Origin: Anthostomella pinea
Lineage: Eukaryota > Ascomycota > Sordariomycetes > Xylariales > Xylariaceae
Length of the DNA: 64,000 nt
NCBI GenBank assembly: GCA_963556695.1
Contig: CAUWAG010000007.1
Location: 2,418,001-2,482,000 of the forward strand
Direction: 5' to 3'
The position numbers and the translations under genes were made by a program. How positions within the stretch are numbered: position 1 is the stretch's first letter; each line of letters opens with the position of its first letter. The notes under the pieces are model-generated. The model did no database searches. It was not told where the DNA came from and was given only the letters and a program-made list of their open reading frames with translations. Below are positions 20,419 through 33,194 of the stretch, one piece after another.

Positions 20419-22231
20419 GGTGGTGGTTGGTTGGCTTGGAGCTTTTGCTTGGAGGAGTCTGGAGAAGGACTGGTGGTTTTGGGGTTGGACAAGGTGCTGG
20501 AGGTATGGGGGAGGTGTGGTGAGGCGTGGTGAGGAAATGGATGAGAAGGAGAGGCATGTCGCTCCTTTTTATATTCGTTCTAGAACTAGTTCTAGGACCG
20601 ACCGCGCGCCTGTCACTTTCCTTGCACTCGCCCTTGCCACTCAGCCTTTCCTTCCACTCCTCGCCGGCCTCGCCAGTGTACCGTTCGGCGATGGTAGTGT
20701 CATCCCAGCTCAGGCCGCGAATCTTGGTATCCTCGTTGTCCTCTAAGAAGGCCTGCCGACGGAATTTCGGCTACATTCCCATTAGTCGGTGTGATGAGAT
20801 CTGAGAGGCGTTACCTGTGCCTCACTAGCAGAAGGTCTCATCTCACCACACGGCCCAGCCGGAAGTCCTCGTGAGGGCAGAGCGTCTCTTAGCATGAACG
20901 CTATCCTCAATCGTGACCTGGGTGTGAATAAGACTTTTCCTCCACTGCGCCAATGACAGAGCCAACAAGCAACACGCTTCGAGGAGGCTACGCGGTGAGC
21001 CGGTGAGTCCTTTCGGTCAGGTGAACAGAGTTGTCATCATTTTAGGTCATCGCAGCGGCCGGATTCAGAGTCAGTAAGCACCGAGCCGTTGAATCCCTGA
21101 TGATGTCCTTGAGCATCCGGGGTGAGATTACTGATCGATCGTCGTCGTACTAGCATTCCACAGCCGTCGAAGACGGTAATGGAGAGCTAGAAGTTGTGGT
21201 CTGGATTTCATCAGACCACGCACACTAAGTCAGAGTGGAAGTTGTGGTCCAAACTCTATCGGAGTACGCGGAGTAAGTTAAAATAGAACTCGACCACAAA
21301 CCTATCACTATTGGACGAAAGAACACATCTCACGGAGGAGCACATCTCATGATCGAACACATCCTACGGTCGAGCTCAAAGAAGCCAAAGACAAACGACT
21401 AACCAGTGAAGAACCGTAGCGAGCGGACCCGAGCGATTTCATCTATGCGTAATCTGCGTAGGGCTGCCGAGTCAACTGAGCCTCCTGCCTGGAACGACGG
21501 ACCGCAAACCGATGCACCGGTGCCTCGTGGCTTACCAGAACCCCGGGTCAGCTGTATGCTCGTGAACCGTAGAGCTGGGGAGGATCAGCTGCACGGACGG
21601 CACATGGGTAGGAAAGTCTCCAGGATTTTTCTCTTAGTCACGACCACAGGGTTCCCGGGGTTTTCTTCTCAGTCTCAGCCACCACCAACACGAAGGGTTC
21701 CAGAACTCTTCGATGTGCGGAACTGTGGATTGCCATGTTGCCAATAGGAGTCCATCCCGGGACCACACATAGTTACGCAGTAAGCCCATCCCGTGCTCAC
21801 CCATAAGCACGTTGTCAGCGCTAGGGGTGCAAGGTGCACAGCCATCGTACTGGAATCGTTAAGGAGCGTTGGCCAGCGTCCCGGTGAGTTGGAAAGATAG
21901 GGGCAGTCGCCTTCAAGCAGTCATTAACCCCAGTTTCTCCTTTCAGGTACCTTTGTCTCACAGCTAGCGGCTGAAGCACTGTTTGGTATTATTACCCTAC
22001 CACCTCCAGGAGGATCACTCTTGGCCAAATACACTGGGCTACGGTTTTGTCTTTGGTCAATGGCTGACTGCTTCCAATCCCGGTCACATGAGCGAGTGTG
22101 CACCTAGGCTTGGTTTAAAGTGGTTGATACTGTCTTAATCATATCCACACTATCCAGGAAAGGGGGTATCGAAGCATAACGACTGACTTGCAACCTTCTC
22201 GAACCAAGTCGGATCCAATCTTGTTCTCCAA
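20419..22231. other. intergenic, 1.8 kb, no supported gene
   Basis: Includes the secreted-protein promoter, the degenerate duplication at 21190-21285 and the 3' flank of the Git1-like gene. Short ORFs (for example 21406-21747) show no recognisable features. Confidence 0.4.
21190..21285. repeat. degenerate 48-bp tandem duplication
   Basis: Two adjacent units start with the same GAAGTTGTGGTC (21190 and 21238) and share a TAAGT near the end, with many substitutions between. No larger array is visible. It could be a remnant of a local duplication. Confidence 0.4.
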
Positions 22232-24004
22232 TCAAGCCTTCTGGACCCCTGTCTCCGCCGGCATGGAATCGAGACTCTCCCCCTTGTTGAGGCCCAGCTG
22301 TCGGACATCCCAGCCCTTGCTCGTTAAGTATTTCCTGAACCTCTCATCCTCCAGCGTGATGGTGTCCTGGTCAATGTTGGGGAGACAGAACCATGCCAGC
22401 GCCGCCGCAAGAATACACAAGCTCGAGCTAACGTAGAAGGGGTATTGGTAGAAACCTGCCCCTGTGCCCCCAGCAGCTTCAATGTAGGGGAACACGTAAA
22501 CGCCTACAAAGGCGCCTATCTTTCCAACGGCGGCGGCGATGCCGTAATATTGTCCGCGAACCCCCGTGGCGCAGGTCTTGGCCGCCAGAAGACCAATGTT
22601 GTTGCCCGGTCCAAATTCACCGAATGCCAGAAAGATGCCGTATACAACAGCGAAAGCACCGACAACGTTCGGCTGAGCCAGTTGGGGGTAGCAGCCAGCC
22701 ATGATAAAACCGATAATAGCTTGGCAAAGCACACCGATAACAAGAGTAAGGCGAGGCCCCAAGCGGTCGCTGACGGGAGCGCCGAGCATGGTTCCGGGTA
22801 TGTAGAACAAATTGATGACGGTGTTCCAGCCAAAGACAGTCGTCAATGGAGCACCCTCACCATAGATACTAGCAAGGATGGGGCTGGAGAAGATTCCAAA
22901 GGCGTATGCCGAGAACTTGACAGGTGTGAGCTGGCTTATCTGTAGAGGGTAGGGCACAATACTCACATCGTAGATGAACCAGATCAGACTGACAACGAAC
23001 AGACGGTACCCATAGAATCTAAGGACCAGAGAGTATGGAGTCTTGACGTGCTTCATAGAGTTCCTCTGAAACTCTTCAGGTTCCTTGAGCCTCAGACGCA
23101 GAATGAAGAGAATGAGCGGGAAGACAGTGCCAATTCCCAAGCTTGTACGCCATATGGTGCCGTAGTTAGTGTTGTGCGCCGCCGCCGCGACGACATAGGG
23201 CACAAATGCACCGATGACAAACCCCCAGTCAATCATGGAGTTGGTGAACAGAATGAACCAGCGGTTTCGGGTGCCACCTTTCAGCTCACCGGTGGACTCG
23301 GCGCAGCTTACACTGCCGGCTGGGTATTCGCCTGTGTACACATTTAGTCGAGTCTTAGTAAAGCAACAGAACTTCTCTTACCTCCAATTCCAACACCGAC
23401 CTAGAGCAACTCATTAGTACCATACAGGTCGAGACCATGGAACTGACTTACGAAGAACCGCCAAGCGGTCAGCATGCTGAACAAGCCGTGAGCTTCGCCA
23501 TGCCAGTAAGACCCGGCTGCAAGTGCGGTGAAGACAATCAGAATGACGGTAGACACAAGCAGGGAGTCCTTGCGAGACCACTTGTCGGAGGTATATCCAA
23601 AGACAAGTTGGCCGACGACCTGTCGCATACCCATTTGTCAGCTCAATCGTGTGGTCAATAGCACCAAGGGGTTCCTACCGTTCCGGCGAAGGCGATAGCC
23701 GGCACGACGCTGTAGGCGTTTGAGTTCTTGTAAACGTCGCCATACTCGTACTTCAGCGTCGTGTTGACGGAGCCGATAACCTACACATGACGACCTAGTT
23801 AACAGGAGTCGCAATGTCGAGGCTGACGGGCACACGCACGTTGTTGACATAGCCGTCAGAGAAGAGTCCTGCGCCGCAAGCGAGGACGGGCCATATAGCT
23901 TGCAGGAAGGGTTTCTGGGTGATGGGCGGTGTTCCGGCCGTCTCGGCGTCGACCGTGGTCTCGGAGACGTTTGGCTCGACGGCCTGCTTCTTGCGCCAGA
24001 ACAT
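22232..24004 (-). CDS. git1: glycerophosphoinositol/glycerophosphocholine transporter, Git1-like (MFS)
   Basis: Git1-type permeases import glycerophosphodiesters across the plasma membrane, linking phospholipid turnover to phosphate and inositol supply. Exons on the complement: 23840-24004, 23679-23780, 23452-23619, 23382-23400, 22967-23331, 22232-22915 (500 aa). The frame also has an ATG seven codons earlier (24025). Signature segments are ACGAGLFSDGYVNNVIGSVN, GQLVFGYTSDKWSRKDSLL (motif A), VGVGIGGEYPAGS, GTRNRWFILFTNSMIDWG and IYGEGAPLTTVFGWNTVINL. Exon 4 is only 19 nt. The last intron (22916-22966) is 51 bp, a multiple of three with no stop, so retention would add 17 residues inside a membrane segment. 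A regulator cannot be read from the promoter. Confidence 0.87.
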
Positions 24005-24025
24005 GTTTCCCGTCGTCGCGATCAC

Positions 24026-26847
24026 TCTGTTCTGGTTACAGTGAAATGATAGATAGCTAGGTATGCAACGATATAGCTACAGAAAGCAACGTCGAATAGT
24101 TTCGACGGGGGGGGGGGAAGTAGGTCCTAGGTCAAGACGCAAATGAGAGGCTGGGTACTTGTAGGATTAATTATTAAAGTAGTGAGAGAGCTTTTAGGTA
24201 GGATGAAGAGGTCGGGAATATTAAATACCCAAGACGCGCAGATAGGTAGGAAGTATGTAAGAGTACCTCTCTAGGTAAGGTTGTAGTACCATCCTTTCTA
24301 GGACTAGACTAATGTGTTGAACATGCGCAGGTGTCCACCCCAGTCCACCTGCACTCTCGGGGTACTGCGGGGTTCCTCCTCCGGCGCCGACTGTAGGAGG
24401 GAAGGCGCGGCGGATCTCTCTCATCATGGATTCATGGCGGCCTTTCCTATCTGCGGCTGTTCTGCAGGTTGGGATGGTTGGCCGTGATGCCATCTGCTGA
24501 TTCGTCCCAGCTTCGAGGGCCTGCCACCTCGGCCAGTCATCTCGGCCAAGATTACACAGCACTCTGGAGGCATGTCTGATAGCCAAAACATGGCATTTGC
24601 CCATGACGGAGCGGATGTCTGCCTTACCTATTCTGGCCTTTGAATTTCAATGTTCCAGCTTCATCTCTAGTACATAGGTACTCAGGTACCTAGGTACTTA
24701 TGGAAGTGTATTTGCGCGGCCCCTCAAAAATCGAGAGATAAGCTTTTCATCATCATCCAATCAGAGGCTATGTTTCGACCTCGTGCCAAGGCCGGGAAAC
24801 GTGCTGGCCATGGGCTCTGCACTTTGCCAGTTCTGCGTCTGTACCTTACCTAGTATTCAATGTTATTATTATTAGCGTGCAGACGGGACAAGCATTTACA
24901 AGAGGCTCGGCCGCCGTCTTGGCTGCAGTGAGCTCTATGTAGATGTGGTAATCTTGCACGTGTCAGAGGACAGCCAGAGTTCAAACATGGGCAAGTGATA
25001 GAAAGGGATAGCCTCTTTTCTCCATCCGGAACACCATGCTGATGAAAACGTGGCACGCAACAGACACAGACGAATTGAGATACGGTCTGCCAATATACTA
25101 TTGCCGTGTAACCTCACTGCTTGCTGCATTGGGTCCATGTCCTCTCTTGATATGCAAGTCCCTTCTCCCAGCTCCCCTAGAACACAAATCATCCACGGGC
25201 AGGCCGAAGGATTCGATTCCTTGTAGCTGGCGACCTCTCTTCTCTCCCAACCCAGTCGAGAGCGATGATTGTGATCTCTGGACGACGATTACTAGACGCT
25301 CTTTCAGGGATTCAAACGGAAATACTTTGTGGCTTCCTCCAGTATGTGTCACATTGTAATACATTAGCGCCTTTACTCCCAGGCGCGCAGCCTCTTTATG
25401 CATCTCGTTCATAACAACTCTAAGTATGACCTCGCACCAGCTTGAGCAAGTTTCACATCGGCGTTCATTCGGTAGGCCCTACAAAACAAAACCCGCGCCC
25501 TGGAAAGGCTGTATAGTAAAACAAAAAGTCACTTGACAGCCACAGTGCCACTCCCCTAGCATTCTGAGGACAATCCACCATCTACCACTCACCCGTAACT
25601 GAAGCAAAGGACCGTCCAGGCTGTGAGATCAAACAGCCTGCTGATACGTACGGAAGCATCATGGGCTGATGGAAGCGCGACCCCGCTGTTCACATGTGCG
25701 CTTCTCTTTGCTGCCCAGATCACTCACCCACTATCTTCGCGGTTTCCGGCCATTGTATCATGCACGTATGAGAGGAATCCATGTATAGGCACCATGTACT
25801 CTGCTGCCATTTTGACCGATATACAGAGGACAATCCACGGAACAGGCTGTGATGAATCCCAGTCACCGTATCACTCACACCTGCCGCGAGACTGCGACTG
25901 CAAGGGCGCTCATCACGCTTTGCGCTTGATCATACATCCTTCAGCTGTGAGTGACGGCTTCATAAGGCGCCTGTCTGTTCCGATCATGTTCGGGGGGATA
26001 GACGAGAGATATGGGAGTACGAGGTGGCGAAATGGCTGATCTGCCTGCGGATAGGGGCTAGGTAGGTAGTGACTCAAGCCCGGAAAGGGTGCACGTGATG
26101 GCTGTGGTTTCGTTGAGGCGCCGACTCAGGAATGTGAAGGCGAAGCGTGGTCTGGACCTTCAATAATGCGGTAACGGAATAGCACGTAAAGCACGGAAGG
26201 CGTCCTCGTGATCGGTGCCTCTTATCAGGATGGTGGTAGTGGAAAAGCAGAGCAACTGCACAAGGCACCGTGTGTTGTATATAACCATATAACATGGGGT
26301 TTCCCACTACGACCCGAGCCTATTCGTGGCATAGACGGGGACTTCTCAGCATATACAACAGTAATCATCTCAACTGCCGGTCGAGGACACATTGAGAGCT
26401 TCATTTTAGCTGTGTAGATGAAGGACCCACGATGTGTCAGAGTGCCGAACTCCATAGACCTGTCTGCCTTGAACCTCAAGGCCTCTCTACTGTATGTCCA
26501 CTCCGAGGGGTAGTCGATCGACCGTAAAAGCGAAAAACTCAGATTTTAGAACATCGATAGGTCGTAATTGAAGAAAACTCCTATGTTGTACATGATACAA
26601 CAAACTCCAGCGCGATATAGTAGCGACTGCGCAACACCACATGCGAGTCAGGAACCTCCCTCAGTAGTCCTCGCGCATTCGCCCGCCTCATCACGGCTTC
26701 ATCCTTTTCCTCATGCGTACGAGCTACGGCTACGGCTGTATATCACAATCCAGACCGTCCGTACCAGCTCACCACACTCACCCACCCCCTTTCGTCCCGT
26801 CCCACAGCCGTCTTCGATAACAGCCGTGTACAGACTCACGCACCCAT
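24026..26847. other. intergenic, 2.8 kb, no supported gene
   Basis: Contains an 11-base G run near 24108, a GGTAC-rich stretch near 24675-24700 and several short ORFs without recognisable features. No RNA gene or transposon end was identified. Confidence 0.4.
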
Positions 26848-27759
26848 TTACGCCGTCTTTTTCCATTGGTTGTAGACACCGATCAAACTGCTCGTCGTGC
26901 CCGCCAGGCCGACGAACCCGTCGTCGAAGCCGACCCAGCCCAGCGCCGACGTGGGGATCGTCAGGTCGCAGAGGTCGGACAGCAGCTGCAGCTGGCTTGT
27001 GGTGCGCTCCCTGTGCCCAAGTGAAGTGTTGTCAGCCATCATGTACTTCATCCGTGCATCCATCCATCCATCCATGTACCCACTCCGCTTCGAGCAAAGA
27101 ACGGGCCAAGCCTGCTGCCATATCTATAGTTGATAGGTAGGCAGGCAAGACAACGGCGGTAGGTGGGTAGGTGGGTAGGTGACTCGACTCGACATGACTT
27201 ACTTAGCAATCCTCTTACTCTCCACCACACCCTCGCCCTCCTTCCGATCAACACGCGCCTCGCGCTCTCTCAGGCGCAACAGCGTATAACTCTGCGCCAC
27301 AACACTGCAAGCCAGCCCAACCGCCCAGCACCGATACGCCTCGCGTCCAACCGTCTTCGCGCCCTCCCACTTCCTCACGCCCAGCGCATCCGGCAGCGCC
27401 ATCAGATCCAACGTCAAGTACCCCGCATAGCCCAGCTGTCGACCGACAGCCGCGTAGCGCAGCACCGGGTCCATGCCCGAGGCGGCGGAGGATTTGGAGT
27501 CCATGGCGACGGCGGCGGCCTTGAAGTGCTCGACGTTCTTCCCCGCGCGCAGCAGCTTGCGCGCGGCGCCGAACTGCTTCTTGATGGCGTCGAAGGGCGC
27601 GATCTCGGCGCGCGTGCCGTTGGTGCGCAGCAGGTACCACGCGTAGAAGCGCGCGAAGTACTGTAGCGTGCGCAGCAGCTTGTCGCGCCCCACCGTCGTC
27701 GCGACGAACTTGAGGTAGTGCGCCACCGTCGGGTGGTAGATGACTGCGTCGGCGACCAT
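26848..27759 (-). CDS. pex11: peroxisomal biogenesis factor 11 (Pex11)
   Basis: Pex11 is a peroxisomal membrane protein that drives elongation and division of peroxisomes. Exons on the complement: 27203-27759 and 26848-27010, giving 239 aa, the usual fungal length. The ATG at 27759 starts MVADAVIYHPTVAHYLKF; 49 open codons upstream read like leader. Family signatures: VGRDKLLRTLQYFARFYAWY (amphipathic helix that curves membranes), FDAIKKQFGAARKLLRAGKN, and near the C-terminus SDLCDLTIPTSALGWV and a final membrane segment GFVGLAGTTSSLIGVYNQWK. The 192-bp intron is long for this window and contains short ATCC and GGTAGGTG repeats. Confidence 0.93.
27054..27183. repeat. microsatellite-like runs in the pex11 intron
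   Basis: An (ATCC)n run at about 27056-27074 and a (GGTAGGTG)n run at about 27159-27181 both fall inside the single intron of pex11. They may vary between strains. Confidence 0.6.
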
Positions 27760-29132
27760 GGTTGCTGCTTGCTGCTCTTCTTTTTCTGTGATTATGTGGT
27801 ATGTGTGCGTGGTCTTGACGGATCGAGGGCCGAGTTTTTGGTGGGTGGTCTCGCGGATAGATGGATGGAGGGACGGAGGGACGGATGGGCGGACGCTCGC
27901 TTTCAATTACTGGTTACGATTCTCGGACTTCGACCTTCGGGTCGGGTGGTTGCGAATGGTAGGGTTCGTAGACGCAACGTAGATGCTTGACTGTGATCAC
28001 TGATGAGGATAGAAAATAACTATGCCTCTAATCAACGGCTTTAGGGAATAATGATAGATATCCCTCCTTCAGCCGATGGAATGGTCAAGTAGGTGACGGC
28101 ATAAGTGTTAAGCCAAACTGTGGATCAAAGCACATGCCGAGGCTCAAAAGAAACGAAACGTCCCGCGCCGGTAGAATTGCCGGAGGTGCGGGCGGCCGGG
28201 GTAATCATCGGCGATTCCCGTCCGCCCCACGTTGTCGAACAAACAGGGAGCTGTCAGTCATGGCTTTGAACTGCTGAACCTCTCACTGAGCCAAGATATT
28301 TTATTCAATGGCTATCTTATATATGAGTGAGTGCCTGAGTGAACTCCATGAATCCTTCCGCTCAAATCTACCTCAGGTACTCGTCACATACCTTGACTCA
28401 TTCCACCACATGGAAGATTCCAGGCACCAAGTTCTCACACAAGAAGCCAATACATGCATTGAAATAGGATTTGATCCCAAGGGAGTGAGTTTCTATCGAT
28501 CTGCACTGAGCAGACTGCTATGCATCTGTTTTTCCAGATAGCCAGAGTATACTGGCCCTTCAAAACCCAGTGTCGCATGACTGATCGACTTGGGATCTGG
28601 AACCCCACAGCAGCCGGTATTGAGACTGCTGCACCTCACAGAAACCAGACTCACGGCAGGTCGGCATGTCATTTACATTGGTCTCATTGAGGCAGGTTGT
28701 TGCCAAACCTCGTGTCTCTTCCCCGATCTAGATGTTGCCTCTACGAGATGCGTGCGCTTCTGCGTGACCCACAACCGAGACGACCTGAACGCCTTGACTG
28801 TATCCCGGGCACAGAATAGATCAAACGCCACAGAACGAAGCTTCCTTACCTCTAGGAAAGACCGTCTTGTGTATTGATACTCCCTTGTCAAAAGGAGATG
28901 CTTCAACCACAGAAGTGGGGACCCAATTCTCAGATTACCCCTTCGAACAGGAGGAGGCGTTGCCATTCTGATCATATGCGCAAGTATAGTCGCGCAGGTA
29001 CAAACTAGCGATGATAGGTCTTCGTAAGCCGCAACCCCAGCGTCTCGGTAGCTCATCGCCGCGATGATGCCCAATGGTCGCCAATTGAGCCCCATGTGGA
29101 GCAAGATTCTGGCATTGTGTGCTTTGGACAAC
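27760..29132. other. intergenic, 1.4 kb, no supported gene
   Basis: The pex11 promoter holds GATGGATGGAGGGACGG repeats near 27855-27890. Short ORFs at 28308-28541 and 28673-29209 have no family features. Nothing else is seen. Confidence 0.4.
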
Positions 29133-30666
29133 TCAGTCGTAGTGAAACAGCACGCTAATCGATTCACCGTGGTGAATGCGACGGATCGCCTCAGCGAAGA
29201 CAGGTGCAACGTCCAGAACCTCCAGCTTGGGACACAGCTTTCTGTTTTCGTCCTGAGGAACCGAATTGGTCACGACAATCTTATCCAACGTCGAATTATT
29301 GATGCGCTGGATGGCGTCCCCATTGAAAACGCCATGAGTTAGCAGAGCGTAGACCTTTGTGGCGCGCTCTTTTCGCAACAGCTTGGCCGCTCGCGTGATG
29401 GTCTGCGCCGTGTCCGCAAGGTCGTCGATCAGAATACAAACACGGTTGGCAACGTTGCCTACGAGCATCATGGTTGAGCTTTGGCGATCCGTGATTCGAA
29501 TAGGTCGTCGTTCCTGGATTCAATTGGTTAAGTTTGAAAACATGTAGAAAAGTATTCCGCCATACCTTATGGATGAGGGCAAATTCCGTGCCCAGACTGT
29601 CCGCGATAGCAGTGGCCCGCTTTGCACCACCAGCATCCGGACTCACAATCACCGCATCCTTATAGTCCGGGATGTTCTGCTGGATATAGCGTTTCAACAG
29701 CGGCCGGCCATACAGGTTGTCCATCGGTATGTCGAAGAAGCCTTGGTACTGAGGGTCGTGCAGGTCCATCGCAACCACACTGCAGACTCAGTTAGCCCTT
29801 TCCCCTGTGTGAACACCAGAGCAATGGATATGTCTGAGAACATCATTCCGTTTGACTCTTGATCTAAGTGTTATAAGACGTGGCCTTGGACGAGGAAACA
29901 CGTACTGGTCCGCGCCGGCGCAAGTCAACAGATCTGCCACTAGTGTCCCAGCCTGTGCTACCCATCTCTTATATCCAGGTTTGGCCTCGAACGTGGAGAC
30001 AAGAGCCGGGCCCTCCAAGTCGTGTGTGGTAAAGCTCTGGGCATGCATTGTGGATAATCCAGGCCGGGCTACTGAGTGGTCTCCATTTGTGCCGTTTGTA
30101 ACGAAGTAGTCGCCATTGGCGTTAGGACGAGAAGGACCAGCTCCGTTTCCATCAGAAAGCGATGATTTGCTCAACGCCTTCGTTAAGTCGACTTCTTTGT
30201 TGAAGCTAGGCGTCTTGACTATGCCGGGTGCCGGAGTTGCGGTAACACTATTCAAGGTGGACTTCGAGTCTTTGGAGAGCGGCGCTCCACTCTTCTTGTA
30301 TGGTAGGTCTGGTTGCCGGGAGTAGGGGAACAATGGCAGTATTGCCGTGACTCTCTTGGCCGAGCCAGTCTTACATGCCGATATCACTGTTCACTCGGGT
30401 CAATGGTGCTCGTGGCATTTCAAGGACTCGAGAAACTATGACATACTGATACAGAGCTCCATGAAGTGGTCGTTCACAGATCCACCTCCCGACTGGATAA
30501 TGAAGACGTCTTTGCCTCGTACCGAATCCTGGATTTCGCAGCGCGATTCGCCCGCAGAGAACTTGGTCAAGATCCGGTTACCAGGAGGGACCCCGAGAAT
30601 GTGGCACACGGCGTCCGTGAGGGCCGGGTGGGAGTTGCCCGAAAGTATGACGATGTTGCGGACCAT
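29133..30666 (-). CDS. ribose-phosphate pyrophosphokinase (PRPP synthetase) with internal insertion
   Basis: Makes PRPP from ribose-5-phosphate and ATP for nucleotide, histidine and tryptophan synthesis; cytosolic. Exons on the complement: 30447-30666, 29906-30386, 29566-29779, 29133-29513 (431 aa). It begins [20 protein letters not shown]. Motifs: [80 protein letters not shown], and the PRPP loop [17 protein letters not shown]. Compared with the ~320-aa core there is an insertion of about 100 residues after [13 protein letters not shown], rich in Ser, Asn and Gly; similar non-homologous regions are known in some yeast Prs proteins (Prs1, Prs5). It is divergent from the Fpg gene, with about 1.26 kb between. 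Confidence 0.92.
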
Positions 30667-31923
30667 GGCGACGGTTGAATATAGCGTTGCAGAACGGTCG
30701 GTATTGGTACGGGTGTGGTGATGACGGCAACAGGCTCGTACGCACGGGAAATGGCTGGCTGGAGGTGGCCCAGAGGAACTTCGCACGAGCAGCCCACAAT
30801 GGTGTAAGATGCCACGAGGGTTTGCGGGCGAACGAAGCTCTTGCAAGATGTCGGTGCTGGTGGTGGAAAGTCCCTATTTGCTCCGATTGCGTTTACCGAA
30901 GTCAAGTTTTCACTACCGAGCTTAACCTCAGCGTGGAGACCAAGGAGGAAGGAGTGGGCACAAGCGGCGTTTCACGGTTGAACGGGACCAGACGTACAGC
31001 TGGATAGGAAGGTTGGTAAGAGGAAGGGCCCTGAAGTGTTAGAGCAGCTTCATGGCGAACGCATTGGAGCTTGAGGTTGAGGATGCGGGAGACAGAGGAA
31101 GAGTCATTCGCAGCACGGCGAAAAGCGTCGAAACTGCACTCGACATCGGGAAGGTGGAAAAATTGGAGGAGGGACGGGTTCAATTGCAGGTGACCGCGGG
31201 GCTCGCGTGGCGGATGGAAATACTAGAGGAAAAACTCTGCTGCAGTGCAAATTCCTTGAGCGCCAGTAGTCGCTCCAGGGCCTTGTCCAGCGGTCTGCAG
31301 TGGGCAGCGACGCTAATGACGGGCTGATAATGATGATTGGTGCAGACCGTTATCGTGAGCCGCTATCCGATAAGCAGAGGGCAGATCCATGGATTGGATG
31401 CTGTGCTGTGGGGGAAGCTGTCCGTCTTCGTGATGCATTGTCCCGTCAGACTGCAGGTATGATGCCATACTGCGTGCTGAACGTCTTTCACGATCACCTG
31501 CAGGTGCAGCCAGTGACGCAGTTGCACATATGCACAACCTAGCACTGCCAGTCAGAGTTGATTGAGAGCGTTCAGCCTCGTTGAAAGGATTTGTCCACTA
31601 TTGCAGGGTAGCTGTCGTAGCTCTACAAAATCTCGCAAAGTCGCAATGAAATCGCTCAGCTCAGAGCTGAGGCCACCAATCCGGTGGACACGCGTAAATT
31701 GAAACGCGTCACCATATCTCAATACCTCCCCAGACGGTAATGCCTTACATCGATCACCACAATCCCTGCCACTATTGTTGACCTTGTACTTTGACGAGTT
31801 GGGATTCGAGATCCTTTCACTGCTATTTGCCAGCCAAGCGGTCGAAACAACAAGACTGCCCATTGCAGATACGATCAATACCCGAACAGTGTGCAAGCCT
31901 ACCTGTTCTTGAGAAGCCTGATC
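30667..31923. other. divergent region between PRPP synthetase and Fpg genes
   Basis: Contains upstream sequences of both genes. Several overlapping short ORFs on both strands have no recognisable features. No gene is called. Confidence 0.45.
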
Positions 31924-33194
31924 ATGCCTGAGATTGCCGAAGGTTAGCATATCCACGTATACCAGGCACCATGTTGGAATCTGACTGATTACTTGTAGTC
32001 GCACGCGTCACCCACTTCCTCCGCCTTCATCTCGTCGGCAAGAAGATCAGCAAGGTCTGGGCCCAAGATGACCAGAATGTCTTCGGCAAGGTCGGGACAA
32101 GTGGCGATGCGTTTATGAAGGCCCTTACGGGAAAGCAGGTAGTGGGCGCCGGAACTCAGGGGAAATATTTCTGGCTGCTGCTAAACACTCCGCCGCATCC
32201 AGTCATGCACCTCGGTATGACCGGTTGGATACATATCCGAGGTGAACAGACAGCCTACACCCGCTACGCCGAGAAGACGAAGGGCGACAAGGAGGAATGG
32301 CCGCCCAAGTTCTGGAAATTCCACCTGGCGACCGACAGCGACCCCAAGGTCGAGGTGGCCTTCACAGACGCTCGACGATTTGGCCGGATTCGCTTGATGG
32401 ATTGTCCAGGCGAAGACATTCGGAAGCACACTCCGCTCAAGGAGAACGGGCCCGACCCCGTGGTCGACAAGGACATATTTACTGAGGATTTCCTGAAGCA
32501 GAAGATGAGAAGCAGACACGTCCCCATCAAGGCCTTGCTGCTAGATCAGGCCACTGTCAGTGGCATCGGCAACTGGGTCGGTGACGAGATCATGTATCAA
32601 GCGAAGCTGCACCCGGAACAGTACTGCGACGACTTCAGCGATGCCGACATCAGCACATTATACAAGGCCATTCGTCACGTCTGTGATACCGCGGTGGAGA
32701 AACTAGGCGACTCGGACCAATTCCCCGAAGACTGGCTATTCAATCATCGATGGGGCAAGGGCAAGAAAGACGCGGCTACGACACTGCCGAACGGAGAAAA
32801 GTTCACATTCATCACCGTCGGTGGACGCACCAGTTGCGTGGTCCCCGGCGTGCAAAAGAAGACGGGTCGAGTAGCAGCGGACGCCAAGGTTGAATCTGCG
32901 CCTGAAGAGAACGGGGATGAGGGTCGTATTTCTACAGACAAGAAGGGTAGCAGATCTAAGAGGAGTAAAAAGGAGGTTGACCAACACGAGCCGGAGGAGC
33001 ATCCGAAGAAGAAGGCCCGAACCTCGAAGCCCAAAACCGTCAAGAAGGAAGAGGAAAAGCCGCCGAAGGAAGAGGATGAGCCTGCGACTAATGGTAGTCA
33101 GAAGTCCAGGAGGGACAACATGAAGAAGAAGACTGTCGCGCCTCCTCATGAACCTGGCCGGAGGCGCTCTGGTAGGCTCAACAAAGGGGTATGA
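31924..33194 (+). CDS. formamidopyrimidine-DNA glycosylase, zinc-less (plant/fungal Fpg type)
   Basis: Bifunctional base-excision repair enzyme that removes oxidised purines and nicks the abasic site. Exon 1 is 19 nt (31924-31942, MPEIAE); exon 2 is 31999-33194; total 404 aa. After removal of Met the N-terminus is Pro-Glu, the catalytic pair. A conserved lysine lies in GAGTQGKYFWLLL; PVMHLGMTGWI and FTDARRFGRIRL follow. The H2TH region is IKALLLDQATVSGIGNWVGD. The usual four-cysteine zinc finger is absent; its place reads FTFITVGGRTSCVVPGVQKK, as in zinc-less plant and fungal enzymes. The tail (about residue 300 on) is very rich in Lys/Glu and probably carries nuclear-localisation and DNA-binding charge. 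Confidence 0.92.

Noticed and set aside
27248..27640. Arg/Ala-rich 130-codon ORF within pex11
   Set aside because: Shadow frame of the GC-rich pex11 exon; the Pex11 frame matches its family over the full length.
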